From Bifidobacterium scardovii JCM 12489 = DSM 13734 (GTDB lineage Bacteria > Actinomycetota > Actinomycetes > Actinomycetales > Bifidobacteriaceae): a stretch of 64,000 bases of DNA. The notes under the pieces were generated by a model. It ran no database searches, was not told the origin of the DNA, and was given only the letters and a program-made list of their open reading frames with translations. A program made the translations under genes and the position numbers. Every line of letters starts with the position of its first letter. Position 1 is the stretch's first letter. Location: NCBI RefSeq assembly GCF_001042635.1, contig NZ_AP012331.1:248001-312000 (forward strand), given 5' to 3'. Below, piece by piece: positions 53,368 to 61,688 of this stretch.

Positions 53368-53425
53368 CCGGAAGCCCTAGAAAAATAAGGCCTCCGGCGA
53401 GGGCGGAGGATACGAGATTCGAACT
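53368..53425. repeat. attR: 58-bp direct repeat overlapping tRNA-Ser
   Basis: Matches 42050-42107 at 57 of 58 bases. Its right 22 bp are the 3' end of the tRNA-Ser gene, so integration leaves the tRNA intact. Confidence 0.92.
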
Positions 53426-53488
53426 CGTGAGGCTGTTACACCAACACGCTTTCCAAGCGTGCGCCATAGACCACTAGGCGAATCCTCC
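53404..53488 (-). tRNA. tRNA-Ser (anticodon GGA), integration site of the island
   Basis: 85 nt including a long variable arm. Acceptor GGAGGAT/ATCCTCC, discriminator G, anticodon stem CACGC/GCGTG with loop TTGGAAA (GGA, Ser), T arm ACGAG-TTCGAAT-CTCGT. Its 3' end is duplicated at 42086-42107. Confidence 0.95.
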
Positions 53489-53883
53489 ATGGTGCCTGTT
53501 GATGCGTAAAGCATCAGCACACAATTTGTAGAGAATAGCACATCAATGGGATAAACAAAATTCGCCCGCGTGGCGTGTCGCGTACCGCCGTTTCACGGAG
53601 AGTTTCACGGTGTTTTTCGACTGGTGGCGAAAGGAACGGTTGCATATGCGCGCGAGAAGGGGTGGATGGTCTGTTTCGGCCGAGCGGGGCCGTCAATGAC
53701 TGGAAGAATGGGTCCACGCCGAACGCCGTTGTTCAACGCGGACTCGCTTGTGGTTGCCTGTCGCCCGAAGGCGGGGCGGGTGGGGGTCGTCTGACTCTGA
53801 TCGAGGTTCGTGCGGTTCGGCGTGTTTCGGCGCGGTTCGGCGCGAACCGATGCGGGGCGCCGTTCGTCGCCGAACGGTGCCGA
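53489..53883. other. 395-bp gene-free stretch
   Basis: Nothing supported beyond the tRNA-Ser upstream region; a 74-codon open frame here lacks coding character. Confidence 0.5.
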
Positions 53884-54300
53884 TCAGTAGTTGTTCGATC
53901 CCGGTCCCTCGAAGTGGACGTTGAACCCGCGCTCGTAGTGCAGGTACATGTTGGCGCCGTAGCGGTCCACGTCGCGGTGCGTGAACAGCATGCGGATCGC
54001 AAAGGCGGTCTGCACGTCGATCGGCAGGTTCTTGAACGCCTTGTGCGCATCCCAGCTCGGTGGGGCGATGGCCTGATCGGGCACATAGGCGTACCCGTAT
54101 CCCTCCTCGTTCACGTAACCCATGAACGGCAAGTCCCAAGCGTTGTGGTAGGTCAGCTGGCTTTTGAAATCCTCGACGGCGGCAAGCGCCTCGTCGCTGA
54201 TGCCGAATTCCTTGGCCACCTTGTTCGCGGCTGCGGTTTTCGCGTCGGCGTCCTGTCCGAACATCGCGGTGTTGACGGTGATGGTCTTTGCTTCTGCCAT
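53884..54300 (-). CDS. Hypothetical protein (138 residues)
   Basis: 138 residues from ATG 54300, with AAGGAC upstream; the frame is open to 54393 but the extra part is leader. Sequence: MAEAKTITVNTAMFGQDADA at the start, a middle with YHNAWDLPFMGYVNEEGYGY and PPSWDAHKAFKNLPIDVQ, and HRDVDRYGANMYLHYERGFN at the end. No signal peptide or membrane helix. Rich in aromatic residues, soluble. I do not recognise a family. Confidence 0.7.
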   Translation of the reverse strand: MAEAKTITVNTAMFGQDADAKTAAANKVAKEFGISDEALAAVEDFKSQLTYHNAWDLPFMGYVNEEGYGYAYVPDQAIAPPSWDAHKAFKNLPIDVQTAFAIRMLFTHRDVDRYGANMYLHYERGFNVHFEGPGSNNY

Positions 54301-54831
54301 AAGAGTGTCCTTACGTCGGTTCCCGGTCCGCGCTGCCGCAGACATGGTTGAAATGAACATTTGCATGTTATTTCTAACAGGTAAATGAATCATATATTGT
54401 GGGAGTTATTGGTGGTGCTTATTGCGCCACGACTAAAGCTAGCATGGATTGTATGTGCGAAAAACACTGAGAATGTTCGGTTTGTGGCAAGCGGTAGAGT
54501 GCTTGGGTGTTCGGAAAGCGTTGTGAAATATGCATGCGATGACCATGTTTGCATATGACAAAAACGAACATAAAGCATGTTCGTTTTTATGTATTGTCGG
54601 CGTGTCGTGTGGCAAGTCGGCGGACATATTCGATCCTCATGCCGATGCACAGCATGCACAGCATGTGGCGATGTGTGGCATTAGCGGTCCGCGAGCATGC
54701 CAATTTTGAGGGAAGAGTGGAGCTCCGGTGGTGAAGTTGCGCATAAAAGGACATAATTTGCCTGCTTGACGTATCGACGCATTACGCTCAATACCAGTTG
54801 TGTGACGTATACGTGCGGACCGGGAGACGGC
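54301..54831. other. 530-bp gene-free stretch with hairpin
   Basis: AT-rich compared with its surroundings. It holds the hairpin at 54560-54588 (AAAAACGAACAT/ATGTTCGTTTTT, 5-nt loop), which resembles a two-way terminator, and scattered TGTTCGG/TGTTCGT words. No gene is supported. Confidence 0.5.
54560..54588. terminator. Symmetric hairpin with A- and T-runs
   Basis: 12-bp stem (54560-54571 with 54577-54588), loop AAAGC. It can terminate on either strand, but no gene ends close by. Confidence 0.55.
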
Positions 54832-55530
54832 ATGTCAGAGTTAGACGGGTGTGCGGGGCATGGCGGTGTCGTCGCGGATGAATCGATGCCGACCCGGTTG
54901 ATTCCCCGTCCCGAGATGGATCCTCCTGTGGATGGTGCCATCAGCGGTGCGGACAGCACGCATACCGAAGCATTCGCCCGCGCGCGGGCCCGGACTCGCG
55001 GTTGCGATGGTTTGGCCGCGGGCCGTCATGGATCCGGCGGAACCGGCGAAGCGGCAAGTCCCGGCGGCCTCGAAAACGCCGGCGGCGAGGCGGACCATGA
55101 CGGGTACCTCCCCGATCCTGGTGCTTGGCGCGACAGCGATTACACCGTTATGACGGCTCCGACGCCTCGTCCGCTGCCGGTGCCCGATGGCGAATACGCC
55201 GATCCTGATGGGGCAGGGGCCGGTGTCTCCTCCCCGGAGCATGACACGCATCCTGATGATTCCAAGCCTCTGCCGCCCAGTTTCTTCCCCGCCAGCACGG
55301 GGCGCATGCGTCCTGTCGTTACCGCGGCCGTCAGAGTATGCGGCAGCACCTATGCCTCCGTTCCCGCTTCGGGAACAAGGACCGTCGTCGTGCCGCCAGA
55401 AGCGAATGGAAATGACCCGGGTGCCGGCGTTGCGGCGCCGATCCCCGCCGAAGGGGATGATTCCATGCCGCAGCGGGGCCGAACGCCGCGGATGCGGTAC
55501 TCCTCGCAATATCACGCATTGCACGGGTGA
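54832..55530 (+). CDS. Hypothetical Pro/Gly/Ala-rich protein (232 residues)
   Basis: 232 residues from ATG 54832 (GGGAG upstream). The sequence is low-complexity and polar (EASPGGLENAGGEADHDGYL, DPDGAGAGVSSPEHDTHPDD) with a possible weak hydrophobic patch MRPVVTAAVRVCGS. No domain is recognised. A competing antisense frame of 227 codons exists; the sense frame is preferred because of the ribosome-binding site and acidic character. It could be a decaying gene. Confidence 0.4.
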   Translation: MSELDGCAGHGGVVADESMPTRLIPRPEMDPPVDGAISGADSTHTEAFARARARTRGCDGLAAGRHGSGGTGEAASPGGLENAGGEADHDGYLPDPGAWRDSDYTVMTAPTPRPLPVPDGEYADPDGAGAGVSSPEHDTHPDDSKPLPPSFFPASTGRMRPVVTAAVRVCGSTYASVPASGTRTVVVPPEANGNDPGAGVAAPIPAEGDDSMPQRGRTPRMRYSSQYHALHG

Positions 55531-55596
55531 ATGTGCGGGCGGAAATCGATGAACAGCGGGCGGAACCGGTTCGAATTTCGCCTTCTGGTATGGAAA

Positions 55597-55709
55597 CCTC
55601 GAGTTGTCGGTGCGCGGGCTGCGAGAGAAGCGTATTTGGAACGATAAAAAGCGAGGAAAAACGGAGTTGTCGGTCCATTGCTCCGACCCCGCGCACCGAC
55701 AACTCGAGG
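55597..55709. repeat. Inverted-repeat element (22-bp arms, 69-bp spacer) between convergent genes
   Basis: CCTCGAGTTGTCGGTGCGCGGG (positions 55597-55618; 22 bp) is inverted at 55688-55709. A third GAGTTGTCGGT lies inside at 55664. The reverse complement of 55681-55705 matches 20543-20567 with one mismatch. Confidence 0.85.
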
Positions 55710-55824
55710 GTAAACGTCATCGAGGCGCTAGTGGCCTGTTTTGTACATGGCTGATCGGTCGATCTTCTCGCTGTCCGGATGGTCCGGCGGCGCTCGAAAC
55801 CCGATGCTCCGAATGGCCCGCTGC

Positions 55825-56304
55825 CTACTTGTGGTACGGCTCGTGCGCGTTGATCTTGTATGCGCGATAGATCTGCTCGAGCAGGATCACCCGCATCAAC
55901 TGGTGGGGAAAAGTCATCTTCGAAAAGCTCAGCCGATAATCCGCACGGCGCAGAATCGCGTCATCCAGTCCGATCGACCCACCGATCACCAGCTGGATAT
56001 GGCTCACGCCGCGCAATCCCAGCTGGTTGATCTTGTCGGCCAGCCCCTCCGAGGTGAGCATCGTGCCGTCGATCGCCAGCGCGATCACAAACGCCCCGTC
56101 GCGCAGATGCTTGGCGATGCGTTCGCCCTCTTTGCCGCGGATCTGCCGTTCGACGGCCTCGCTGGCATGGTCGGGCGTCTTCTCGTCGGCGACCTCGATG
56201 ATGTCGAGCTTGCAGTAGCGGCTCAGTCTCTTGCTGTATTCGTCGATGGCGTCGCGCAGGTACCGTTCCTTGACCTTGCCGACGGCGACGATGTCGATTT
56301 GCAT
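55825..56304 (-). CDS. rlmH: 23S rRNA pseudouridine1915 N3-methyltransferase RlmH
   Basis: 159 residues, the standard length of this SPOUT methyltransferase. Family segments: MQIDIVAVGKVKERYLRDAI, the AIDGTMLTSEG loop, LVIGGSIGLDD (SAM-binding knot) and the C-terminal FPHQLMRVILLEQIYRAYKI. It modifies pseudouridine 1915 in helix 69 of 23S rRNA. It is a single gene on the minus strand; the repeat element at 55597 lies past its stop. Confidence 0.96.
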   Translation of the reverse strand: MQIDIVAVGKVKERYLRDAIDEYSKRLSRYCKLDIIEVADEKTPDHASEAVERQIRGKEGERIAKHLRDGAFVIALAIDGTMLTSEGLADKINQLGLRGVSHIQLVIGGSIGLDDAILRRADYRLSFSKMTFPHQLMRVILLEQIYRAYKINAHEPYHK

Positions 56305-56505
56305 AATGCCTTTCGTGGTCGATCCGTATCGCGTGCGTGGATCCGCTCCGTGTGCGCCGATCCGCGCCGCATGCCTTGATGCGCAATCGGCCGGTGCCGG
56401 ACGTAACCGCCCCGCACCGGCCGATCAGTCGGTCATCCGACCGGACTTTACCAAGGCGCCCAAGCCGCCAGCCCCCGCTGCCGGCTTCAACACCCCGGAA
56501 CGCGC

Positions 56506-57684
56506 CTACTTCGCGATCAGCGGCAGCACCTGCTCGTCGAAGGCGGTGAGCGCCGTATCGATCACGTTGTGCATGTCGTAGTACTTGTACGTGCCCAGAC
56601 GCCCGCCGAACACGACCTTCGGCTCGGCGGCCGCCTTGGCGGCATACTGCGCGTACAGCGCCTTGTCGGCGTCCGTGTTGACCGGGTAGTACGGCTCGTC
56701 GCTGCGCTCGGCGAAGCGCGAGTACTCCTCCCACACCACGGTCTGCTCGTGGTTCTGGGAGTCGTAGCGCTCCGGGTTGAAGTTCTTGAACTCGATCGCG
56801 CGGGTGTAGGGCACGTCGGCGTCCGAGTAGTTCATCACCGGGCAGCCGAAGTGGTCGTCCTCCGCGTAGCGCACTTCCTTGAAGTCCACGGTGCGCCACT
56901 TGAGATCGCCCAGCTCGTAATCGAAGTAGCGGTCGACCGGGCCCGTGTACACGACCGGCACGCCGGCCGCCTGCAGCGCCTTCTTGTTGAAAGGCTGCGA
57001 CTCGTCGAAGAAGTCCACGCCAAGCGACACCTCGATGCGCGGATCGTCGATCATGCGCTCCATCCACTTGGTGTAGCCGTCGGTCGGCAGGCCCTCCCAG
57101 GTGTCCTTGAAGTAGCGGTTGTCGTAGTTGAACCGCACCGGCAGGCGCTTGATGATGTCGGCCGGCAGCTCGGCCGGGTCGGTCTGCCACTGCTTGCCCG
57201 TGTAGTTCTTGATGAACGCCTCGTACAGCGGGCGCCCGATCAGCTGGATGCCCTTGTCGTTGAGGTTCGCCGGGTCCGTTCCGGCCAGCTCGCCGGCCTG
57301 CTCCTCAATGAGCTTCTTCGCTTCGGCCGGCGTGTAGGACGCGCGGAAGAACTGGTTGATCGTGCCCAGATTGATCGGCAGCGGGTAGACTTCGCCGTCA
57401 TGCGTGGCGTACACGCGGTGCACGTAGTCGGTGAAGCTGGTGAACCGATTGACATACTCCCACACGCGCTTGTTGCTCGTATGGAACAGGTGGGCGCCGT
57501 ACTTGTGGATCTCCGCGCCGGTGGCCTCGTCCATGTACGAGTAGGCATTGCCGCCGATGTGGTCGCGCACGTCGATGATCCGTACGCTTGCCCCGGTGCG
57601 CTCCACCGCCTGCTGCGCGACCGTCAGGCCGAACAGGCCGGCGCCGACGATCACCAGATCCGGATACTGCGAATTTTCCGCCAT
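56506..57684 (-). CDS. glf: UDP-galactopyranose mutase
   Basis: 392 residues from ATG 57684, with GGAAGG 8 nt upstream. FAD-binding start VIVGAGLFGLTVAQQAVERT (Rossmann GxGxxG), then RDHIGGNAYSYMDEATGAEI, the active-site HKYGAHLFHTS, and NYTGKQWQTDP. It converts UDP-galactopyranose to UDP-galactofuranose for cell-wall or exopolysaccharide galactofuran. It stands between rlmH and prs on the same strand; no galactofuranosyltransferase is adjacent. Confidence 0.96.
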   Translation of the reverse strand: MAENSQYPDLVIVGAGLFGLTVAQQAVERTGASVRIIDVRDHIGGNAYSYMDEATGAEIHKYGAHLFHTSNKRVWEYVNRFTSFTDYVHRVYATHDGEVYPLPINLGTINQFFRASYTPAEAKKLIEEQAGELAGTDPANLNDKGIQLIGRPLYEAFIKNYTGKQWQTDPAELPADIIKRLPVRFNYDNRYFKDTWEGLPTDGYTKWMERMIDDPRIEVSLGVDFFDESQPFNKKALQAAGVPVVYTGPVDRYFDYELGDLKWRTVDFKEVRYAEDDHFGCPVMNYSDADVPYTRAIEFKNFNPERYDSQNHEQTVVWEEYSRFAERSDEPYYPVNTDADKALYAQYAAKAAAEPKVVFGGRLGTYKYYDMHNVIDTALTAFDEQVLPLIAK

Positions 57685-57801
57685 GGGTAAACCTTCCACG
57701 ATTCGTGTGCTGTTTCAGCGCCAGCTTACCGCAGAGGGTCTATAGCAAACCGCCGCGGCCTCTCGCGCATGGCGCGGGACCGCGGCGGATCGGCCGGCGC
57801 A

Positions 57802-58815
57802 TCACGCGTAGATATTGCGCGGGCGCATGTCGGAGGGCAGCCCCTCCAGCAGGTGCGTGACCGAGCGGGATTCGAACACGGAACGGATGCCGGCCGCCAG
57901 CAGCGGCGCCACCGACAGCACGGTCATGTTCTGCAGACGCTTCTCGTCGGGCACCGGCACGGTGTTCGTCACGATGATCTCGCGCGCGCCGCAGCCGGAC
58001 AGCCGCTCGATCGCGGGGCCGGACAGCAGGCCGTGCGTGGCCACCAGCGTCACCGACGCGGCGCCCGCGTTGCGCAGCGTGCGCACCGCCTCGCAGATCG
58101 TGCCGGCCGTGTCGATCATGTCGTCGACGACCACGCAGTCGCGCCCCTCGACCTCGCCGATGATGCCGTGCGCGGTGGCATGGTTCGGGCGGGTCGTGTC
58201 GCGGGTCTTGTGGATGAACGCGAGCGGCAGGTTGCCCAGCTTGGCGGCCCACTGCTCGGAGACCTTGATGCGCCCGGCGTCGGGGGAGACGATCGTGGCG
58301 TGCTCCATCGGCACGTTGGTGCGCACGTAGTCGAGCAGCACCGGCAGCGCGGTCAGGTGATCGACCGGACCGTCGAAGAAGCCCTGCTCCTGCGCGGCGT
58401 GCAGGTCGATCGTCATCATGCGGTCGGCGCCGGCGGTGCGGAAGAGATCGAACACGAGGCGTGCGGTGATGGGCTCGCGGCCCAGGTGCTTCTTGTCCTG
58501 GCGCGAATAGCCGAGGAACGGGGCGACCACGGTGATCGACCGCGCGGAGGCGCGCTTGAGCGCGTCGATCATGAGCAGCTGCTCCATGATCCACTTGTTG
58601 ATCGGGTCGGTGTGGCACTGCAGCACGAACACGTCCGCGCCGCGCACCGGCTCGGTGTAGCGCACGTACATCTCGCCGTTGGCGAAGTCGTAGGCGGTGG
58701 TCTCCAGCACTTGCGTGCCCAGGCATTCGGCGACCTCCGCCGCCAGCTCCGGGTATGCGCGGCCTGTCACCAGCGCAAGTCGCTTATCCGGGGTGCCTTC
58801 GAGAATCGCCGACAT
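57802..58815 (-). CDS. prs: Ribose-phosphate pyrophosphokinase
   Basis: 337 residues from ATG 58815 (GGAAGG upstream). Motifs: ATP-binding FANGEMYVRY, the flexible loop YSRQDKKHLGREPITA, the metal/ribose-5-phosphate loop DLHAAQEQGFFDGPVDHL, and the PRPP loop VVVDDMIDTAGTI. It makes PRPP for nucleotide, His and Trp synthesis. It is divergent from the rpsF operon. Confidence 0.97.
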   Translation of the reverse strand: MSAILEGTPDKRLALVTGRAYPELAAEVAECLGTQVLETTAYDFANGEMYVRYTEPVRGADVFVLQCHTDPINKWIMEQLLMIDALKRASARSITVVAPFLGYSRQDKKHLGREPITARLVFDLFRTAGADRMMTIDLHAAQEQGFFDGPVDHLTALPVLLDYVRTNVPMEHATIVSPDAGRIKVSEQWAAKLGNLPLAFIHKTRDTTRPNHATAHGIIGEVEGRDCVVVDDMIDTAGTICEAVRTLRNAGAASVTLVATHGLLSGPAIERLSGCGAREIIVTNTVPVPDEKRLQNMTVLSVAPLLAAGIRSVFESRSVTHLLEGLPSDMRPRNIYA

Positions 58816-58964
58816 AGTTCGCCTTCCCAAGTCTGGTTGTACGAGAAAAAAGAGCCGTATTCAAATATAACAACGACGGTGTATGAACACGCATGCCGCT
58901 CCTGTCGGCCTGTTGGGATAGCCTGTACAGGTTGCCCGCGCGCATGCGGGCAGCGCGTATACAC

Positions 58965-59008
58965 ACTCCTGCCACGGAACGTCCGTGGCCGAATAGTCCG
59001 AAGGAGGT
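58965..59008 (+). promoter_or_regulatory. Probable S6:S18-binding leader of the rpsF operon
   Basis: CTCCT (58966-58970) can pair with AGGAG (59002-59006), which is the ribosome-binding site of rpsF. Inside is a stem GCCACGG/CCGTGGC (58971-58977 with 58983-58989) followed by single-stranded CGAATAGTCCGA. Known S6:S18 mRNA motifs have a hairpin with an adjacent CCG bulge, so autorepression by S6-S18 is likely. Confidence 0.55.
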
Positions 59009-59013
59009 GGGTG

Positions 59014-59310
59014 ATGTCTGCGCATAAGTACGAACTGATGTTCATTGCCGATCCCGAGCTGGATGAGCGCGGTCTGAAGAAGTTGACCGAGCAGTATCTG
59101 GAACTCGTCACCAAGGAAGGTGGTTCCGTCGAGAACACCGATATTTGGGGACGCCGCAAGCTCGCTTACGAGATCGCCGGCAAGACCGAAGGCAACTACG
59201 TCGTGGTGAACTACACCTGCGAGTCCGCTGTCAGCGATGAGCTCGACCGTGTGCTGAACCTCAACGAATCCGTGATCCGTACGAAGATCCTTCGTAAGGA
59301 CGCCAAGTAA
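59014..59310 (+). CDS. rpsF: 30S ribosomal protein S6
   Basis: 98 residues from ATG 59014, preceded by AAGGAGGTGG. Conserved segments: MSAHKYELMFIADPELDERG, WGRRKLAYEIAGKTEGNYVV and LNESVIRTKILR. First gene of rpsF-ssb-rpsR-rplI; it forms a complex with S18. Confidence 0.97.
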   Translation: MSAHKYELMFIADPELDERGLKKLTEQYLELVTKEGGSVENTDIWGRRKLAYEIAGKTEGNYVVVNYTCESAVSDELDRVLNLNESVIRTKILRKDAK

Positions 59311-59357
59311 AGCTTCCCTCAGCGTCACGCTGAATACGTAAGTAAGAAGGTAACGTC

Positions 59358-59990
59358 ATGGCAGGCGAAACGATAATCACCGTGATCGGCAACCTCACGT
59401 CCGATCCCGAGCTGCGTACCATCGGCTCCGGCGCAACCGTCGCGAGCTTCACCATCGCCTCGACCCCGCGCACATTCAACCGCAACACCAACCAGTTCGA
59501 GGATGGCAATGCGTTGTTCCTGCGCTGTTCCGCCTGGCGCGATCTGGCCGATCACTGCGCGCAGTCCCTGTCCAAGGGCATGCGCGTGATCGCCCAGGGC
59601 CGTCTTCAGCAGCGCAGCTACCAGGCTCAGGACGGTTCGAACCGTACCGTCGTGGAGCTGCAGGTCGATGAGATCGGCCCGTCGCTGCGTTACGCCACCG
59701 CCCAGGTGACTCGCCAGTCGAGCGGCCAGGGTGGATTCGCCGGCCGCAATGCCGGTGGATTCTCCGGCAACCAGAACGCTGGCAACTCGGGCTTCGGCGG
59801 CAACGGCGGCTACTCCGGCGGCGGATACCAGGGTGGCGCAGGCTACGCCGGCGGCGCCCCCGCCCAGCAGGCCCCGGCCGCGCCCCAGGCGCCGGCCGCC
59901 GACCCGTGGAGCGCGCCCTCGTCGAATGACGGGTTCACCACCTTCGGTGGCAGCTCCGATTTCGGCGGTTCCGACGAGCCCGAGTTCTGA
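59358..59990 (+). CDS. ssb: Single-stranded DNA-binding protein
   Basis: 210 residues. OB fold at ~1-115 ([58 protein letters not shown]). A Gly/Asn/Ala-rich linker of about 75 residues follows, then the acidic tip FGGSDEPEF that recruits replication and repair proteins. It sits between rpsF and rpsR, as in many bacteria, and is 47 bp after rpsF. The ribosome-binding site is AAGGTAACG. Confidence 0.97.
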   Translation: MAGETIITVIGNLTSDPELRTIGSGATVASFTIASTPRTFNRNTNQFEDGNALFLRCSAWRDLADHCAQSLSKGMRVIAQGRLQQRSYQAQDGSNRTVVELQVDEIGPSLRYATAQVTRQSSGQGGFAGRNAGGFSGNQNAGNSGFGGNGGYSGGGYQGGAGYAGGAPAQQAPAAPQAPAADPWSAPSSNDGFTTFGGSSDFGGSDEPEF

Positions 59991-60076
59991 TCCGGGCCGT
60001 TGCGCCCAGCCGGGCACGCCAGTGCGTGCCGCACTTATTTACGAAGCGTCATTTCATAGTTTGTAAGGAGAACATC

Positions 60077-60325
60077 ATGTCCCGCAAGAGGCCGCAACCG
60101 CCGGTCAAGCCGTTCAAGAAGAAGCCGAATCCGCTGAAGGCCGCCAAGGTCACCGAGATCGATTACAAGGACGTTGCGCTGCTGCGCAAGTTCATCTCCG
60201 ATCGCGGCAAGATCCGTTCCCGCCGTATCACCGGCGTGACCGTGCAGGAGCAGCGCGAGATCTCGAAGGCGATCAAGAACGCCCGCGAGATGGCTTTGCT
60301 GCCGTACGCCACTTCCGGTCGCTGA
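60077..60325 (+). CDS. rpsR: 30S ribosomal protein S18
   Basis: 82 residues from ATG 60077 (AAGGAG upstream). [20 protein letters not shown] head, core [20 protein letters not shown] and [20 protein letters not shown]. No zinc-binding Cys are present (the Cys-minus form). Partner of S6. Confidence 0.97.
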   Translation: MSRKRPQPPVKPFKKKPNPLKAAKVTEIDYKDVALLRKFISDRGKIRSRRITGVTVQEQREISKAIKNAREMALLPYATSGR

Positions 60326-60345
60326 GTTGAGGAGTAAAGACAATC

Positions 60346-60792
60346 ATGGCTGATACCAAGGTTATTCTCACCGCCACCGTCGCCAACCTCGGTCACTCCG
60401 GTGACGTCGTCGAGGTCAAGGCCGGCTACGCCCGCAACTACCTGATCCCGCAGGGCCTCGCCTTCGCGTGGTCCAAGGGTGCCGCCGCTCAGATCGAGTC
60501 GATGAAGCGCGCCCGTCTGGCCAAGGCCGTCGCCACCCGCGAAGAGGCCGTCGCCGCCAAGCAGCTCATCGAGGGCACCACCATCGAGATCGCCGCCAAG
60601 GTTTCCGAGTCCGGCAAGCTCTTCGGCGGCATCTCCGCCGAGAAGATCGCGATCGCCCTGTCCAGCAAGGCCGCCGTCAACCCGAAGAACATCGAGGTCG
60701 AGACCATCAAGACCACCGGTGACTTCCCGGCCAAGGTCGCCCTGCACCCGGAGATCACCGCGTCCTTCTTCGTGAAGGTCGTCGCCGAGTGA
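60346..60792 (+). CDS. rplI: 50S ribosomal protein L9
   Basis: 148 residues. [20 protein letters not shown] and the conserved [20 protein letters not shown] of the N-terminal domain, a long linker helix ([20 protein letters not shown]), then the C-terminal domain ([17 protein letters not shown]). GAGGAG lies upstream. Last gene of the operon; terminator at 60866. Confidence 0.97.
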   Translation: MADTKVILTATVANLGHSGDVVEVKAGYARNYLIPQGLAFAWSKGAAAQIESMKRARLAKAVATREEAVAAKQLIEGTTIEIAAKVSESGKLFGGISAEKIAIALSSKAAVNPKNIEVETIKTTGDFPAKVALHPEITASFFVKVVAE

Positions 60793-60822
60793 CCCACCGG
60801 TTCCGGCTCGCCGGAATCATCC

Positions 60823-60905
60823 AGACTGCGGCCGCCATGGCCGCGATAGTCTGAGCTTAAGCATTGCCCTTCGTGCGTGTTTCGACACGCCGAAGGGCTT
60901 TTTTT
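60823..60905 (+). terminator. rplI downstream hairpin and intrinsic terminator
   Basis: A first stem (CAGACT...AGTCTG, 60823-60854, with GCGGCC/GGCCGC inside) is followed by GCCCTTCG/CGAAGGGC with GCGTGT/ACACGC inside (60866-60898) and TTTTTTT. Confidence 0.92.
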
Positions 60906-61011
60906 ATCATCTTTTTTCGGGTATCGACGGTCCGGTATGGGCCACTTCGGGTTGTTCGGTGGTCGGGGTGCTGAAACGAAACCCTTGGAATCATTGGCGA
61001 CACGCCGTGGC

Positions 61012-61039
61012 TTGAGTTCGAAGAGAATCCGAGTATAGT
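61012..61039 (+). promoter_or_regulatory. Promoter of tRNA-Lys(CTT)
   Basis: -35 TTGAGT (61012-61017), 16-bp spacer, -10 TATAGT (61034-61039), 27 bp before the tRNA. Confidence 0.75.
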
Positions 61040-61066
61040 ACTTACTCGGCTCAAGAAATGACCAAC

Positions 61067-61140
61067 GCCCCTTTAGCTCAGTTGGTTAGAGCAGCTGACT
61101 CTTAATCAGCGTGTCCAGGGTTCGAATCCCTGAGGGGGCA
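61067..61140 (+). tRNA. tRNA-Lys (anticodon CTT)
   Basis: 74 nt: acceptor GCCCCTT/AGGGGGC, D stem GCTC/GAGC, anticodon stem GCTGA/TCAGC with loop CTCTTAA (CTT, Lys), T arm CAGGG-TTCGAAT-CCCTG, discriminator A. Confidence 0.96.
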
Positions 61141-61145
61141 CCTTC

Positions 61146-61175
61146 AAGGCACTGTCGAAAGACAGTGCCTTTTTT
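61146..61175 (+). terminator. Terminator of tRNA-Lys(CTT)
   Basis: 11-bp perfect stem (AAGGCACTGTC and its complement) with a GAAA loop followed by TTTT. Confidence 0.95.
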
Positions 61176-61176
61176 C

Positions 61177-61688
61177 GTATCCCAGCGGTTTTTGCATTCG
61201 CATGGCCTATGTCCCCTGATTCCTGTCTCGCGGATTGAGCACCCATCCCCGGTCGTAGCCGCATAACCCTGCGTGACATCGCATAACGCGGCGTAACACA
61301 TCGGCGGGTTCTTCAAGAAATGTTGCGCTCAGCTGAATTGTGGCGCGGCGACACGTCGTACGTCGACGAAGTTGGGGTGAGTTGTTGACAAAGGACGAGC
61401 TTTTGACAACGTGCGATGCGCGGCGTACCGCGACATATAGGGGTGCTCAAATGAAGGGTGTAGCCGTTCTCGGGGGTTGAAGCGGATTCGGGAAGCGGCT
61501 TGAATCATGCTTGGGTAAGTTGCATAGGCTGCTGCCGCATGGAGAGGAACGCCGTTCGCCTTCGCGTGCAAGCCGCATGTTGTTGCGGTGCATCGAAGGA
61601 GACGGCCGTTATCGCGCATGATCGTCTGAGGGGATTCGACGAATCGCGAATGCTGCGGTGCGGATGCCGTTGTGGGGAAGGACACGGA
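61177..61688. other. 512-bp gene-free stretch
   Basis: No gene is supported on either strand. It leads into the surface-protein gene; the open frame upstream of 61689 has no coding features. Confidence 0.5.

Larger units (their letters stand above)
42050..53425. mobile_element. Integrated genomic island in tRNA-Ser(GGA), about 11.3 kb
   Basis: Bounded by 58-bp direct repeats, 42050-42107 and 53368-53425, that differ at one base. The right copy contains the last 22 nt of an intact tRNA-Ser plus 36 bp downstream; the left copy is the displaced 3' end. Contents in order: tyrosine integrase, a DNA-binding-like protein, iteron-rich non-coding region, LPVTG surface protein, two small overlapping genes, a 45-residue acidic protein, and a methyltransferase/endonuclease pair. 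The base composition is lower in GC than the flanks. No relaxase, replication initiator or TraB/FtsK gene is recognisable, so the element is probably integrative and dependent on others for transfer. Confidence 0.92.

Noticed and set aside
54559..54588. Hairpin with CGAAC and GTTCG considered as a LexA (SOS) box
   Set aside because: The half sites are separated by 9 nt rather than 4 and it has terminator-like A/T runs.
54841..55524. Minus-strand frame of 227 codons opposite the 54832 gene
   Set aside because: Arg/Gly-rich with no start signal; the + frame has a ribosome-binding site. Either may be non-coding.
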